Positions 1 to 7,522 of a stretch of 33,529 bases of DNA are shown here, piece by piece (positions within the stretch are counted from its first letter, which is position 1; every line of letters begins with the position of its first letter). Source of the DNA: an uncultured Gemmiger sp. (lineage in GTDB: Bacteria > Bacillota > Clostridia > Oscillospirales > Ruminococcaceae); NCBI GenBank assembly GCA_944388135.1, contig CALXHP010000059.1, forward strand, positions 1 through 33,529, written 5' to 3'. Both the position numbers and the translations under genes were made by a program. The notes beneath the pieces were generated by a model, which did not search any database, was not told the origin of the DNA, and saw only the letters and a program-made list of their open reading frames with translations.

Positions 1-401
1 TGGCTGCGGGACAGGCTTTCAATCCCCAGGCTCTTGGCCAGCTTTTCCATCTTACGAGTGGATACGCCCTGTACAAATGCCTCCTGCACCACCTGAATCA
101 GTGCCGCCTCACTGCGTTTGCGTTCCGTAACAAAGAATGGGATGTAGCCCCCATGCCGTACCTTCGGCACCATGAGATACATGGTGCCCATCCGGGTATC
201 CAGTCTGCGAGGCCGGTAGCCACAGCGATATCCGCTGCGGCTTTCGGCACGCTCGCTTTTCTCCGCTCCCAGTTGCTGGCTTACTTCAGCTTCCATGAGC
301 TGGCTGCACAGCCATTCCAGCATACTCAGCATGGGATCCGGCTGTGCCACGCATTGCAGTAGCAATTCGGTCAGATTTGTGGTATGATTCTTTTGAGCCA
401 T
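1..401 (-). CDS. IS256-family (mutator-type) transposase, N-terminal part, cut by window edge
   Basis: The reading frame starts at ATG 399-401, preceded by an AAAGGAG ribosome binding site, and runs open off the left edge. The roughly 133 visible residues contain the conserved IS256/mutator N-terminal blocks: LMEAEVSQQLGAE, a SGYRCGYRPRRLDTRMGT segment, a VPKVRHGGY strand and the QGVSTRKMEKL segment that precedes the DDE catalytic core in this family. Members are about 400 residues, so the catalytic D, D and E lie outside the window. The enzyme would cut and join its own insertion-sequence ends. No frameshift or stop is seen in the visible part, so it may be intact. It lies next to a decayed IS3-type element, so this is a site of repeated insertion. 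I am sure of the family, not of activity. Confidence 0.87.
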   Translation of the reverse strand, partial: MAQKNHTTNLTELLLQCVAQPDPMLSMLEWLCSQLMEAEVSQQLGAEKSERAESRSGYRCGYRPRRLDTRMGTMYLMVPKVRHGGYIPFFVTERKRSEAALIQVVQEAFVQGVSTRKMEKLAKSLGIESLSRS

Positions 402-505
402 TAGGGTTTTCTCCTTTGTATCGTGATTGTCTGGACAACTTTCATTTTACAGGAGCTCTAATGGCTTGTCTATTTTTTATTTAATTTTGCGAACTCGATT
501 ATACG

Positions 506-945
506 CTATCTCAGCGGCGCCATTCCTGTTTTGCTTTGGATGCGCTCGTGGTTGTAAAAATGGATATATCGGTCAATCATATCGCTTGCTTCTGAGAAGG
601 TAGTCGGCTGGTGGTAGTAGATGCACTTCGTTTTGAGGAAGTAGAAGAAATTTTCCGCCATCGCGTTGTCGTAAGGGTTTCCTCGTCTTGACATCGACGG
701 CGTAATGCCGTATTGCTGAGTCAGCGAAAAACATGCTTGTAAGGCATACGGAGCTCCTTGTTTGCTGTGGAGGTGGAGCTCCGCAGCGACCTTCTTCTTT
801 TCTTGCCTTAACAGGTCACGGATTGGCCCATCCGCCTACAGACCCAAGCTTACCACCACTTCACGTTGGCTCTTTTCTTTCTGAAGCATTGCCTTGATTT
901 CCGGGAGCATTGCCTGTATTTTCTGATACCTTCTCGCTATATAAA
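506..945 (-). pseudogene. Decayed IS3-family transposase (OrfB C-terminal half with OrfA-like remnant)
   Basis: The open stretch 506-835 (minus) has no usable start. It translates to the C-terminal part of an IS3-type OrfB integrase, with the blocks SMSRRGNPYDNAMAENFF, the FLKTKCIY segment and the ending HFYNHERIQSKTGMAPLR. The third catalytic acidic residue (E of NAMAENFF) is present. The usual LHSDQG motif reads LHSKQG, so the second catalytic Asp is lost. The region carrying the first Asp is missing. Upstream in the same frame, after an in-frame TAG at 836-838, lies a helix-turn-helix-like piece (KAMLQKEKSQREVVVSLGL) that resembles an OrfA remnant. An internal deletion seems to have fused the two parts. 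This is clearly an inactive relic. Confidence 0.8.
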
Positions 946-989
946 ATCCCCCTGATGTAGTACTTTCAATTTCCTGCATCAGGGGGGAT
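946..989. repeat. Inverted repeat at the edge of the IS3 remnant
   Basis: The arms ATCCCCCTGATG (946-957) and CATCAGGGGGGAT (977-989) are complementary except for one extra G, with a loop of about 19 bases. It lies just beyond the OrfA-like remnant, 50 bases from the sigG stop. On the minus strand the outer arm is preceded by GGACA. It may be a terminal structure of the old IS or a hairpin in its leader. No clear T-run follows, so I do not call it a terminator. Confidence 0.45.
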
Positions 990-1040
990 TGTCCGTTTTT
1001 ATTGGTTAGGTTCATTTTATCCAGTCAGAGGCTTTATGAA

Positions 1041-1820
1041 TCAGCAGGAGGAGATCTGTTCTTTGATATGACGTAGAGCGCCTTTTTCCAGACGACTTAC
1101 CTGCGCCTGGCTAATGCCGATTTCCCGAGCTACCTGCATCTGGGTTTTTCCGCCCAGATACCGCATGGCAATGATGCGTCGCTCCCGCGGCGAGAGCGCT
1201 TTGACTGTGTCCCGGAACATAATATCACTGATCCAACTTTCCTCGCCGGTGGAATCGTGCAGCTGGTCCACAAGGGCAAAACTGTCCTCGCCGTCAGAAT
1301 AAATAGGTTCATAGAGACTGGCCGGTTCTACCACGGATTCCAAAGCCATTGCTACATTTTCAGGGGCAGCCCCTACGCGGGCCGCAATTTCAGAAATCTT
1401 GGGTTCCCGCCCCTTTTCCTTTTGCAAAGATTCCCGGGCTTGCATGGAATGATACGCCAGATCCCGGATGGAGCGACTGACTCGCACGGCGTTGTTGTCG
1501 CGCAAAAATCTACGGATCTCCCCCACAATCATGGGGACCCCGTAGGTAGAAAAGCGAACATTCAGGCTGGGATCAAAGTTATCGATGGCTTTGATAAGCC
1601 CGATACACCCCACCTGAAACAGGTCGTCGAGATTTTCTCCTCTGTTGGAAAATTTCTGTACAACACTGAGAACCAGCCGCAAATTTCCCTGAATCATTTT
1701 CTGGCGGGCGCAAGAATTTCCGGCACGGGCTGCACGAATCAGTGAACTTTTCTCGGATTCACTCAGTACGGGCAGTTGTGAGGTATCCACTCCACACAGT
1801 TCGACTTTGCCTGCATACAT
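1041..1820 (-). CDS. sigG: RNA polymerase sporulation sigma factor SigG (late forespore)
   Basis: This 259-residue sigma-70 factor directs late forespore transcription after engulfment. The N-terminal KVELCGVDTSQLPVL block is diagnostic of SigG. Region 2 follows from about residue 46 (NLRLVLSVVQKFSNRGE, then DLFQVGCIGLIKAIDNFD and FSTYGVPMIVGEIRRFLRDN). A region 3 segment comes next, and region 4 is at about residues 208-253 (LSPRERRIIAMRYLGGKTQM, then the helix-turn-helix EIGISQAQVSRLEKGALRHI). Length and motifs are complete. ATG at 1820 has AAGGAGG upstream at good spacing. In Bacillus, sigG lies directly downstream of sigE and is also transcribed from a SigF promoter. Here a convergent gene separates it from sigE, so readthrough from spoIIGA-sigE would have to cross an opposing gene. 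I saw no convincing SigF promoter by eye. Confidence 0.97.
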   Translation of the reverse strand: MYAGKVELCGVDTSQLPVLSESEKSSLIRAARAGNSCARQKMIQGNLRLVLSVVQKFSNRGENLDDLFQVGCIGLIKAIDNFDPSLNVRFSTYGVPMIVGEIRRFLRDNNAVRVSRSIRDLAYHSMQARESLQKEKGREPKISEIAARVGAAPENVAMALESVVEPASLYEPIYSDGEDSFALVDQLHDSTGEESWISDIMFRDTVKALSPRERRIIAMRYLGGKTQMQVAREIGISQAQVSRLEKGALRHIKEQISSC

Positions 1821-1956
1821 TTTGCCATCCTCCTTCTCATTCCTGAAAAGAAGTATGGTCCGCCCCGCCTCAAAACAAACTGCAAAGAAACTGGGAAAAA
1901 ATTCCGCACATAGTTGAAAAAAGCATCATAGCATGATCACAAAGGAGGGTCGCCCT

Positions 1957-2472
1957 ATGGTTGAATCCATTTGGTTTGTGATTGTACTGATACTTTTGGC
2001 GATAGTATCTGTGGCGTTGATTCTGATGATCGTGCTTCACAAGGATTTACAGGGAACCGGGCGGGAAACCCGGACCCAGTATCTTACCCCCAATTATACG
2101 GAATCCGCAGGTTTTCGGCTGACGGCTTACCCGGATAATGAATTGGTCATTTTGCAGCGGATCTGGTTGATTGAAGAAAGCATTGCCGCACTTGATTACA
2201 GCATCGTGCCGGGACGATATATGACGCTGTTCATTGCAAAGCGGGGAAAAATGCGTTTTCCTGACAACTACTATTCCGATGCGTTCGAAAGCGTCGAGCA
2301 GTACGACATTGGCGGGTTGACTGTGACCCAAAGTCAGAAAGCGGGGCGGCGTGCCGCGGTGTACTGGGTACGGGGAGATTTTGAATATCTGATTTATTCT
2401 GAGGAGCCGGAAATGAATATGATGAACGGATTGGCTTACTATTTCGTCAACAATACCCGCGCCGAGAGTTGA
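1957..2472 (+). CDS. Membrane-anchored protein with extracytoplasmic domain, DUF4367-like
   Basis: This is a 171-residue protein. I chose ATG 1957 over the in-frame ATG 1933 because AAAGGAGGG sits at ideal distance upstream of 1957. Residues 5-28 form one hydrophobic segment (SIWFVIVLILLAIVSVALIL), followed by a charged, probably extracytoplasmic domain. The C-terminal half (a VTQSQKAGRR strand, VYWVRGDFEYLIYSE, then a helix) resembles DUF4367-type domains, which often occur on proteins of the spore-forming cell envelope. That match is by eye and tentative. The gene is plus-strand, between sigE and sigG, and its TGA abuts the sigE stop with no gap. A role in sporulation is inference from position only. 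Confidence 0.8.
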   Translation: MVESIWFVIVLILLAIVSVALILMIVLHKDLQGTGRETRTQYLTPNYTESAGFRLTAYPDNELVILQRIWLIEESIAALDYSIVPGRYMTLFIAKRGKMRFPDNYYSDAFESVEQYDIGGLTVTQSQKAGRRAAVYWVRGDFEYLIYSEEPEMNMMNGLAYYFVNNTRAES

Positions 2473-3186
2473 TCAGCCCACTGCTTCCAATTCCCGACGA
2501 AGCCGTTTGATAATGCGTTTTTCCAAACGGGAAATATAGCTTTGGGAGATTCCCAGCGTGTCGGCCACTTCTTTTTGCGTATGTTCCGACTCATGATTGA
2601 GACCAAAACGAAGTTCCATGATGCGCCGTTCCCGTGGAGCCAGGCGCGCCACGGCCAACCGCAGGGCAGCCTGTTCCGCACTGCGCTCCAATTCTTCCCC
2701 CACTTGTGGCTGGTCGCTGGTCAACACATCCATAAGCAACAGCTCATTGCCATCATTGTCGGTGTTGAGGGGCTCATCTATGCTGGCATCCTGCCTCCGG
2801 TTGGAACTTTTTCGAAGATACATTAAAATTTCGTTTTCAATACATCGGCTGGCATAAGTTGCCAGCTTGATGTTTTTGGATGGCTCAAACGTATTGACAG
2901 CCTTGATCAGTCCAATTGTTCCGATAGAGATCATATCCTCTATTCCGGCGGAGGGCGTTTCAAACTTTTTGGCAATGTACACAACCAACCGCAGATTATG
3001 TGTGATCAGTAAATCCCGTGCCGCGGTTTTCCCGGCTTCCAGTTCTGCCAGTGCTTGTTGCTCCTGTCGGGAGTCCAACGGTGCCGGCAGCGTGTCGGCA
3101 CCGTTGATATAATGAAGTTCCTGCGGTGATACCAGATGAAGCCAGATTTTGTGCAGCGCATGATTCATCATTGTGATTGGTTGCAT
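2473..3186 (-). CDS. sigE: RNA polymerase sporulation sigma factor SigE (early mother cell), pro-form
   Basis: This 237-residue protein is made as an inactive pro-protein and cleaved by SpoIIGA. An N-terminal extension of about 24 residues precedes the segment [15 protein letters not shown], which corresponds to the processing region of Bacillus pro-SigE (YYIGG...LPPPL). Region 2 is canonical: [33 protein letters not shown] and [20 protein letters not shown]. Region 4 ends with the helix-turn-helix [20 protein letters not shown]. The block [15 protein letters not shown] separates SigE from SigK. The ATG at 3186 has a GGGAGGG site. It is 15 bases downstream of spoIIGA, so the two form the classical spoIIG operon: protease and its substrate. 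Confidence 0.97.
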   Translation of the reverse strand: MQPITMMNHALHKIWLHLVSPQELHYINGADTLPAPLDSRQEQQALAELEAGKTAARDLLITHNLRLVVYIAKKFETPSAGIEDMISIGTIGLIKAVNTFEPSKNIKLATYASRCIENEILMYLRKSSNRRQDASIDEPLNTDNDGNELLLMDVLTSDQPQVGEELERSAEQAALRLAVARLAPRERRIMELRFGLNHESEHTQKEVADTLGISQSYISRLEKRIIKRLRRELEAVG

Positions 3187-3201
3187 AGTTTTCCCTCCCG
3201 C

Positions 3202-4071
3202 TTATAAAAAATCGTTTCCATACAAAGCTTCATAATGGTCACTCCCGAAAGATTGCGGCGCAAAGGCAACCGCACTGCGGCCAAGCCCCAATACGCCCTT
3301 GGATGTGATGAGGCTGATATTATCTACGGCAAACCCCGGCAGCAGGCTACGACTGGCTGCCGTATTGCAGGGAATCATACGCAGTCGAACTCCTGCCGGT
3401 GGCTCCCCTGGTGCTTTTCCCGCAAACCAGGCGGTCAGATATTCCCTGACGGGATGGGGTAAACGATTTTGGGCGTCCGGGAAGCTTACCACCAGTACCG
3501 GCAAACAGGTTATAGGGTCCGCAAGATGGCAACCGGTATCCAACGCTGCACGGAGATGGATGGGAACATCCCCCAGTTCCAGTTCCAGACCGACGGTTTC
3601 CGTTGCTTTTTTTTGCCTTGACAGAAAGCGCGTGCCCGCTTCTGCGGCAACACAGCAAAGAGCGGAAAGGGCAATCAGAAGAAGCGGTGAAACGCGCAGA
3701 TAGATTGCCAGATTTGCGGTTTGCAACAAGGACGTTCCGGTGCGAAGAATCGTAAGAAAGACAAGCCCAGCCAACGCGATATTCAGAGCAGCGTACCAAC
3801 AAGCTTCTGTGATCAATCTGCGTTTGTTATTCCAGCCGAATGTGACTGCGGTAATCACACAAGCCGTTCCTATTTTATAGGCCAGTTGGATAGGATATGG
3901 CTGCTCAGGGGCAAACAGGATCAACGCAGAAAGAGCCGCCACGCCGCTGCCCAGAATCATCCGTCCAAAGCCGGCCCGCTGCCCGCAGAACAAACCGGCG
4001 GCCAGCAGTAGAAAATACGCGGAAAGAAAATTGACCAGCAAAAGCACGTCCAGGTAAATTACCGTTTTCGT
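3202..4071 (-). CDS. spoIIGA: Sporulation sigma-E factor processing peptidase SpoIIGA
   Basis: This is the membrane-embedded aspartic protease that cleaves pro-SigE at the septum. The N-terminal ~150 residues form about five hydrophobic segments. The C-terminal domain carries the protease motif ALDTGCHLADPIT (DTG Asp at residue ~178 from 4071) and ends with ITSKGVLGLGR. The start is unusual. The first standard start codon in frame is GTG 4047, but that omits a conserved N-terminus and is 33 bases from the GAGGAGGA site (4081-4088). Reading upstream gives TKTVIYLDV before LLLVNFL, matching the family start MK-x-(V)IYLDV, with an ACG codon at 4069-4071 exactly where Met is expected and 9 bases from the ribosome site. 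I therefore place the start at ACG 4071. GTG 4047 is the conservative alternative. Confidence 0.93.
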   Translation of the reverse strand, partial: TKTVIYLDVLLLVNFLSAYFLLLAAGLFCGQRAGFGRMILGSGVAALSALILFAPEQPYPIQLAYKIGTACVITAVTFGWNNKRRLITEACWYAALNIALAGLVFLTILRTGTSLLQTANLAIYLRVSPLLLIALSALCCVAAEAGTRFLSRQKKATETVGLELELGDVPIHLRAALDTGCHLADPITCLPVLVVSFPDAQNRLPHPVREYLTAWFAGKAPGEPPAGVRLRMIPCNTAASRSLLPGFAVDNISLITSKGVLGLGRSAVAFAPQSFGSDHYEALYGNDFL

Positions 4072-4152
4072 GTGATCGCCTCCTCCTCAAACAGACCTTA
4101 TCACCAGTCTATGAGAATACGGAGAAGAAAATGCGCAAACGGTGAAAAGAGC

Positions 4153-4191
4153 AAAAAAGCGACTTACCTCCTACGGGGCAAGTCGCCTTTT
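4153..4191 (-). terminator. Rho-independent terminator of mutS2
   Basis: The arms GCGACTT (4159-4165) and AAGTCGC (4180-4186) pair around a loop of about 14 bases. On the minus strand the stem is followed by TTTTTT. It lies 12 bases after the mutS2 stop and before spoIIGA. A T-rich run on the plus strand after the second arm (CCTTTTGTT) makes weaker bidirectional use possible. Confidence 0.8.
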
Positions 4192-4203
4192 GTTGAGTTC
4201 CTT

Positions 4204-6576
4204 TTATTTCAGTTCTACGACAGTCACACCGCTTTCGCCTTCGCCATATCGGCCCAGACGAAAGCTTTTGACCGCTTTGTGTGTTCGTAAATGTTTTTGT
4301 ATCGCGCTTCGCAATGCACCGGTGCCATTTCCATGAATGATATACAAGGTTTGCTGCCCTCGCAACATGCCACTATCCAAAAACTTATCAACCTCAGCCA
4401 AAGCCTCCTCTACCGTATAGCCCAAAAGATTCAGTTCCATACTGGTTTTACGGTTCTTGTCCAGTTGAACACGTGTGCTGGAACGACGGGCTTCTTTTGG
4501 AGGGCGCTTTTCCATCTTGTCCGGTGCCCGCAGCCCTTGCAACGGCACCTTTGTTTTCATGATGCCTGCACGTACCTCTACCATGCCGTCCCGATCCGGA
4601 CGTGCAGTAACCGTTGCCAGCTGATTGAGCTCAGCAATAACAACTTCCTGTCCAATCTGCACTTCCTTCAAAGGCACATATTCACGCTTTGCCGGTTTTG
4701 TGTCGGTGCGTTTCAGCAATGCTTCGGTATCTTTACGGGCAATCTCACGGGCCCGGACTGCCCGCTGCGCGGCGCTCGTTTTTTCATCTTTTTGTATACG
4801 ACGCAGCTCATCGGTCAATGCATAGGCCTCGTTTTGTACCTGCTGCATCAACTCATGAGCCTTCCGACGAGCATCATCCAGTTCCCGTTTTCCCTGCTCG
4901 ACTAATTCTTCGCGCTTCTTTTCAGCACTTTCCAGCGCGTGTTCGGCTTCATACCGCGCCTTTTCCGCCTCTGCCTGGGCGCCTTTCAACTGGATCTTTA
5001 AATCATCCAGCTGGGCCAATACACTATCCAACCGTTTGTCGTCATTGGACATATGATTGCGTGCCGCATCAATGATTTCCTGGGGAATCCCCAACTTGGC
5101 GCTGATCAAGAACGCATTGGATTTGCCGGGAACACCGACACTGAGTTTATAGGTCGGCATCAGAGTTTCTACATTGAATTCACAGCTGGCATTTACGACG
5201 CCGGGCGTCTCCAAAGCGTATACTTTCAGTTCTGCATAATGGGTGGTGGCCATCAGCAGACTTCCCTGGCGGCGCAATTGCTCCAGAATACTTACGGCCA
5301 GGGCTGCACCTTCGGCGGGGTCAGTACCGGCCCCCAGCTCATCAATCAAAGTCAACGTACCGTGACCGGCGCGCTGCAAAATGCCGCTGATCCGTTTCAT
5401 ATGGCCGGAAAAAGTGGAAAGACTTTGCTCGATACTTTGTTCATCACCGATATCCACAAGATATTCCCGGAAATTGCAGACGATACTGCTCTCGTGGGCA
5501 GGGATCAGAAAGCCATATTGTGCCATAGCGTTGAGTAGACCCGCCGTCTTGATGGACACTGTTTTACCACCGGTGTTGGGGCCGGTGATAACCAAGGTAT
5601 CATATTCTTCTCCCAACGTGATGTCCACGGGAACAACCTGTTTTTTATCAATCAACGGATGTCGTGCACGATTCAGCCGGAAACGAACGGTATCGCTGAC
5701 CATTGGCATAAAGGCATTCTGCTCTACAGCCAGTCGTGCTTTGGCAAGCAAAAGGTCGATTTGCAGCATGGCCTCATAGCTGTAAGAAAACTGGGGTTCC
5801 AAGGATCCGACCTGTGCCGAGAAAGCCGACAAAATGCGGGTGATCTCCTCCTGCTCCTGTGCGCGCAATTGCATGATCCGTGCGTTGGCTTCGACCACGG
5901 CGGTAGGCTCAACAAAAATGGTGGCACCGGTGGAGGACACATCGTGAATCACGCCCCCCACTTCCCCGCGGTATTCGGCACGGACAGGCACCACATATCG
6001 CCCGTTGCGCAAGGACACCACTGCATCCTGCAAAAATTTATTGGTTGTGGAATTTTTGATGATGTTGTCCAGCTTGGTTCGGATCGAGTCCTCGGTCTGA
6101 CGGATTTTCCGGCGAAGATCCTGCAGCGTCACACTGGCGGTATCGGCCATTTCCTCCGGGGAAAGAATGCTTTCGCTGATCTGCTTTTCCAGAACCGGCT
6201 GAGGAGCCAACGCATAAAACAAATCATCCGTGGGCAGCATTTCATGATCACTCAGGCCGTACCATTGGGAAAGCCCCGAAAAGTTTCTCAGGGTAGCTGC
6301 AATTTCCAGCAACTCCCCCATTGAGAGAATACCGCCTTTTTGGGCATGGGCGGTAATACGGCGCACCTCGGATACGCTTCCAAACCGGGGGCTTCCATTC
6401 TGAATGAGGAGTGTGTTGATGGCATTGGTCTGGGACAACGCGTACCGTTCATCCTCCGGAGTTATGCAGGGTTCCAAATTCTGCATGATTTCCTTGGTCT
6501 CCCGGCAGGCACAAAGTTGTACGGCGCGGGTAATGATTTTGTCCAGTTCCAGCGTAGTTTTATAGGCGGTATCCAT
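4204..6576 (-). CDS. mutS2: Endonuclease MutS2 (MutS-like ATPase with C-terminal Smr domain)
   Basis: At 790 residues this is full length for MutS2, which suppresses homologous recombination and/or rescues collided ribosomes. A MutS core/lever region occupies the first ~300 residues (RNGRYVVPVRAEYRGEVGG, then DVSSTGATIFVEP). The ATPase has a P-loop at about residue 330 (ITGPNTGGKTVSIKT), STFSGHMKRI, LIDELGAGTDP as the Walker B/signature area, and ATTHYAELK. A long charged coiled-coil-like stretch follows (residues ~520-640). The Smr domain fills the last ~75 residues, with HGNGTGALR intact. The Smr motif usually written LDLRG reads LNLLG here, so Smr nuclease activity could be altered. The gene is 18 bases downstream of recO, so it is probably the last gene of the era-recO unit. 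Confidence 0.97.
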   Translation of the reverse strand: MDTAYKTTLELDKIITRAVQLCACRETKEIMQNLEPCITPEDERYALSQTNAINTLLIQNGSPRFGSVSEVRRITAHAQKGGILSMGELLEIAATLRNFSGLSQWYGLSDHEMLPTDDLFYALAPQPVLEKQISESILSPEEMADTASVTLQDLRRKIRQTEDSIRTKLDNIIKNSTTNKFLQDAVVSLRNGRYVVPVRAEYRGEVGGVIHDVSSTGATIFVEPTAVVEANARIMQLRAQEQEEITRILSAFSAQVGSLEPQFSYSYEAMLQIDLLLAKARLAVEQNAFMPMVSDTVRFRLNRARHPLIDKKQVVPVDITLGEEYDTLVITGPNTGGKTVSIKTAGLLNAMAQYGFLIPAHESSIVCNFREYLVDIGDEQSIEQSLSTFSGHMKRISGILQRAGHGTLTLIDELGAGTDPAEGAALAVSILEQLRRQGSLLMATTHYAELKVYALETPGVVNASCEFNVETLMPTYKLSVGVPGKSNAFLISAKLGIPQEIIDAARNHMSNDDKRLDSVLAQLDDLKIQLKGAQAEAEKARYEAEHALESAEKKREELVEQGKRELDDARRKAHELMQQVQNEAYALTDELRRIQKDEKTSAAQRAVRAREIARKDTEALLKRTDTKPAKREYVPLKEVQIGQEVVIAELNQLATVTARPDRDGMVEVRAGIMKTKVPLQGLRAPDKMEKRPPKEARRSSTRVQLDKNRKTSMELNLLGYTVEEALAEVDKFLDSGMLRGQQTLYIIHGNGTGALRSAIQKHLRTHKAVKSFRLGRYGEGESGVTVVELK

Positions 6577-6594
6577 AAAGGGTAATGCTTCTCC

Positions 6595-7338
6595 TTACTC
6601 GAGTACAGTCTTCAAAAAATCAAGGCTTTTCAGCCCATATTCCAGATGGGCCAGCAGGTACTGCTCGCTTACGCGGGACAGATTTTTCAAGCTAGCCGGT
6701 GATAATGTGAATGAAAACAGTTTACGGTCTTCCGTCAAGCAGATATGGCGCAATGCATACAGCGCACCGGTATCCAGGTTGGGGATATGCCGCGCCTTAT
6801 CGGCGCATTCAGCGCACAAGAGATTTCCTTCCACGGGATCGAAATAAAAATCTCCTCCATCATAACGTCCGCACTCCGAACAGGCCAACAGATCCGGTTG
6901 ATACCCGGCCATACTCATGGCACGCAGCTCATAGATGGTTTTCAACTGACGCAACGGCATTTTTCTTAAACCAATCATATATAAACTGTTCAAAAGCAAC
7001 CGCAACTGTGGGTCCGCTTCCGGCGGAGCGGGCGATAAAGAAAGAACGATTTCGGCCATATAGGTGGCAAGGCTCATTCCTTCCACACTCTCAGAAATAC
7101 CGTAAAATACTTTTTTGACTTGGGCAGTCTCCACAAAGTAGTGGCTGCGTCCGCTTGTCAGGCTGAATTCAGAATAGCAGAACAGTCCTGAGGCACTGAA
7201 TAATTTGTTTTTTAACCGTAAACTTCCCTTGGCAGATGCAGAAATCACCCCCAAGTCAGGGGTCAGCAGCGTCAGGATCTGATCCGCCTCCCCCACTTTG
7301 ACCTGGCGCAACACCAGCCCTGTCGTTGCAATCTGCAT
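6595..7338 (-). CDS. recO: DNA repair protein RecO
   Basis: This 247-residue protein matches RecO, which works with RecF and RecR to load RecA on SSB-coated single-stranded DNA. The N-terminal OB-fold starts ATTGLVLRQVKVGEADQILTL and continues through SASAKGSLRLKNKL. The helical C-terminal domain holds a zinc-ribbon-like Cys4 set at residues 153, 156, 175 and 178 (CSEC and CAEC). The order era, small ORF, recO is conserved in Firmicutes. Its first 83 bases overlap the upstream YqzL-like ORF in another frame, so translation may be coupled. mutS2 follows 18 bases downstream. Confidence 0.96.
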   Translation of the reverse strand: MQIATTGLVLRQVKVGEADQILTLLTPDLGVISASAKGSLRLKNKLFSASGLFCYSEFSLTSGRSHYFVETAQVKKVFYGISESVEGMSLATYMAEIVLSLSPAPPEADPQLRLLLNSLYMIGLRKMPLRQLKTIYELRAMSMAGYQPDLLACSECGRYDGGDFYFDPVEGNLLCAECADKARHIPNLDTGALYALRHICLTEDRKLFSFTLSPASLKNLSRVSEQYLLAHLEYGLKSLDFLKTVLE

Positions 7339-7441
7339 CTTTATCCTCCCGCAGCACTTCCTGCTGCGCCTTGTAATTCAGATAATCATAGACGCTTCCC
7401 GTTTGCATAAAACGGGCCCAGTCTCCTGCCAAGCAAGCCAT
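7256..7441 (-). CDS. yqzL: Small YqzL-like protein between era and recO
   Basis: I start this 61-residue ORF at ATG 7441, which has a GGGGG-containing site about 8 bases upstream, rather than at the in-frame ATG 7474. Its first third (DWARFMQTGSVYDYLNYKAQ) matches the YqzL pattern of a W, then F-x-Q/K-TG, then YLxYK. YqzL is a protein of about 47 residues encoded between era and recO in many Firmicutes, and its function is unknown to me. The Gly/Asp-rich C-terminus comes from the 83-base overlap with recO and may not be conserved. Position and motif together make this a real gene rather than a shadow. Confidence 0.68.
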   Translation of the reverse strand: MACLAGDWARFMQTGSVYDYLNYKAQQEVLREDKDADCNDRAGVAPGQSGGGGSDPDAADP

Positions 7442-7522
7442 AACGAACGCCCCCTTTTCCGTTGCAGCTATCATAACACAGCGCAGACGGAAAAGTTGTC
7501 CAATGGGGGCGCTGTAAAATCG

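Noticed and set aside
1821-1932. SigF/SigG-type promoter upstream of sigG
   Set aside because: A GGACCATACT-like box exists, but the matching -35 is at the wrong spacing; not convincing by eye.
4291-4905. Long plus-strand frames antisense to mutS2
   Set aside because: Shadows of a certain gene on the other strand, without start signals or motifs.
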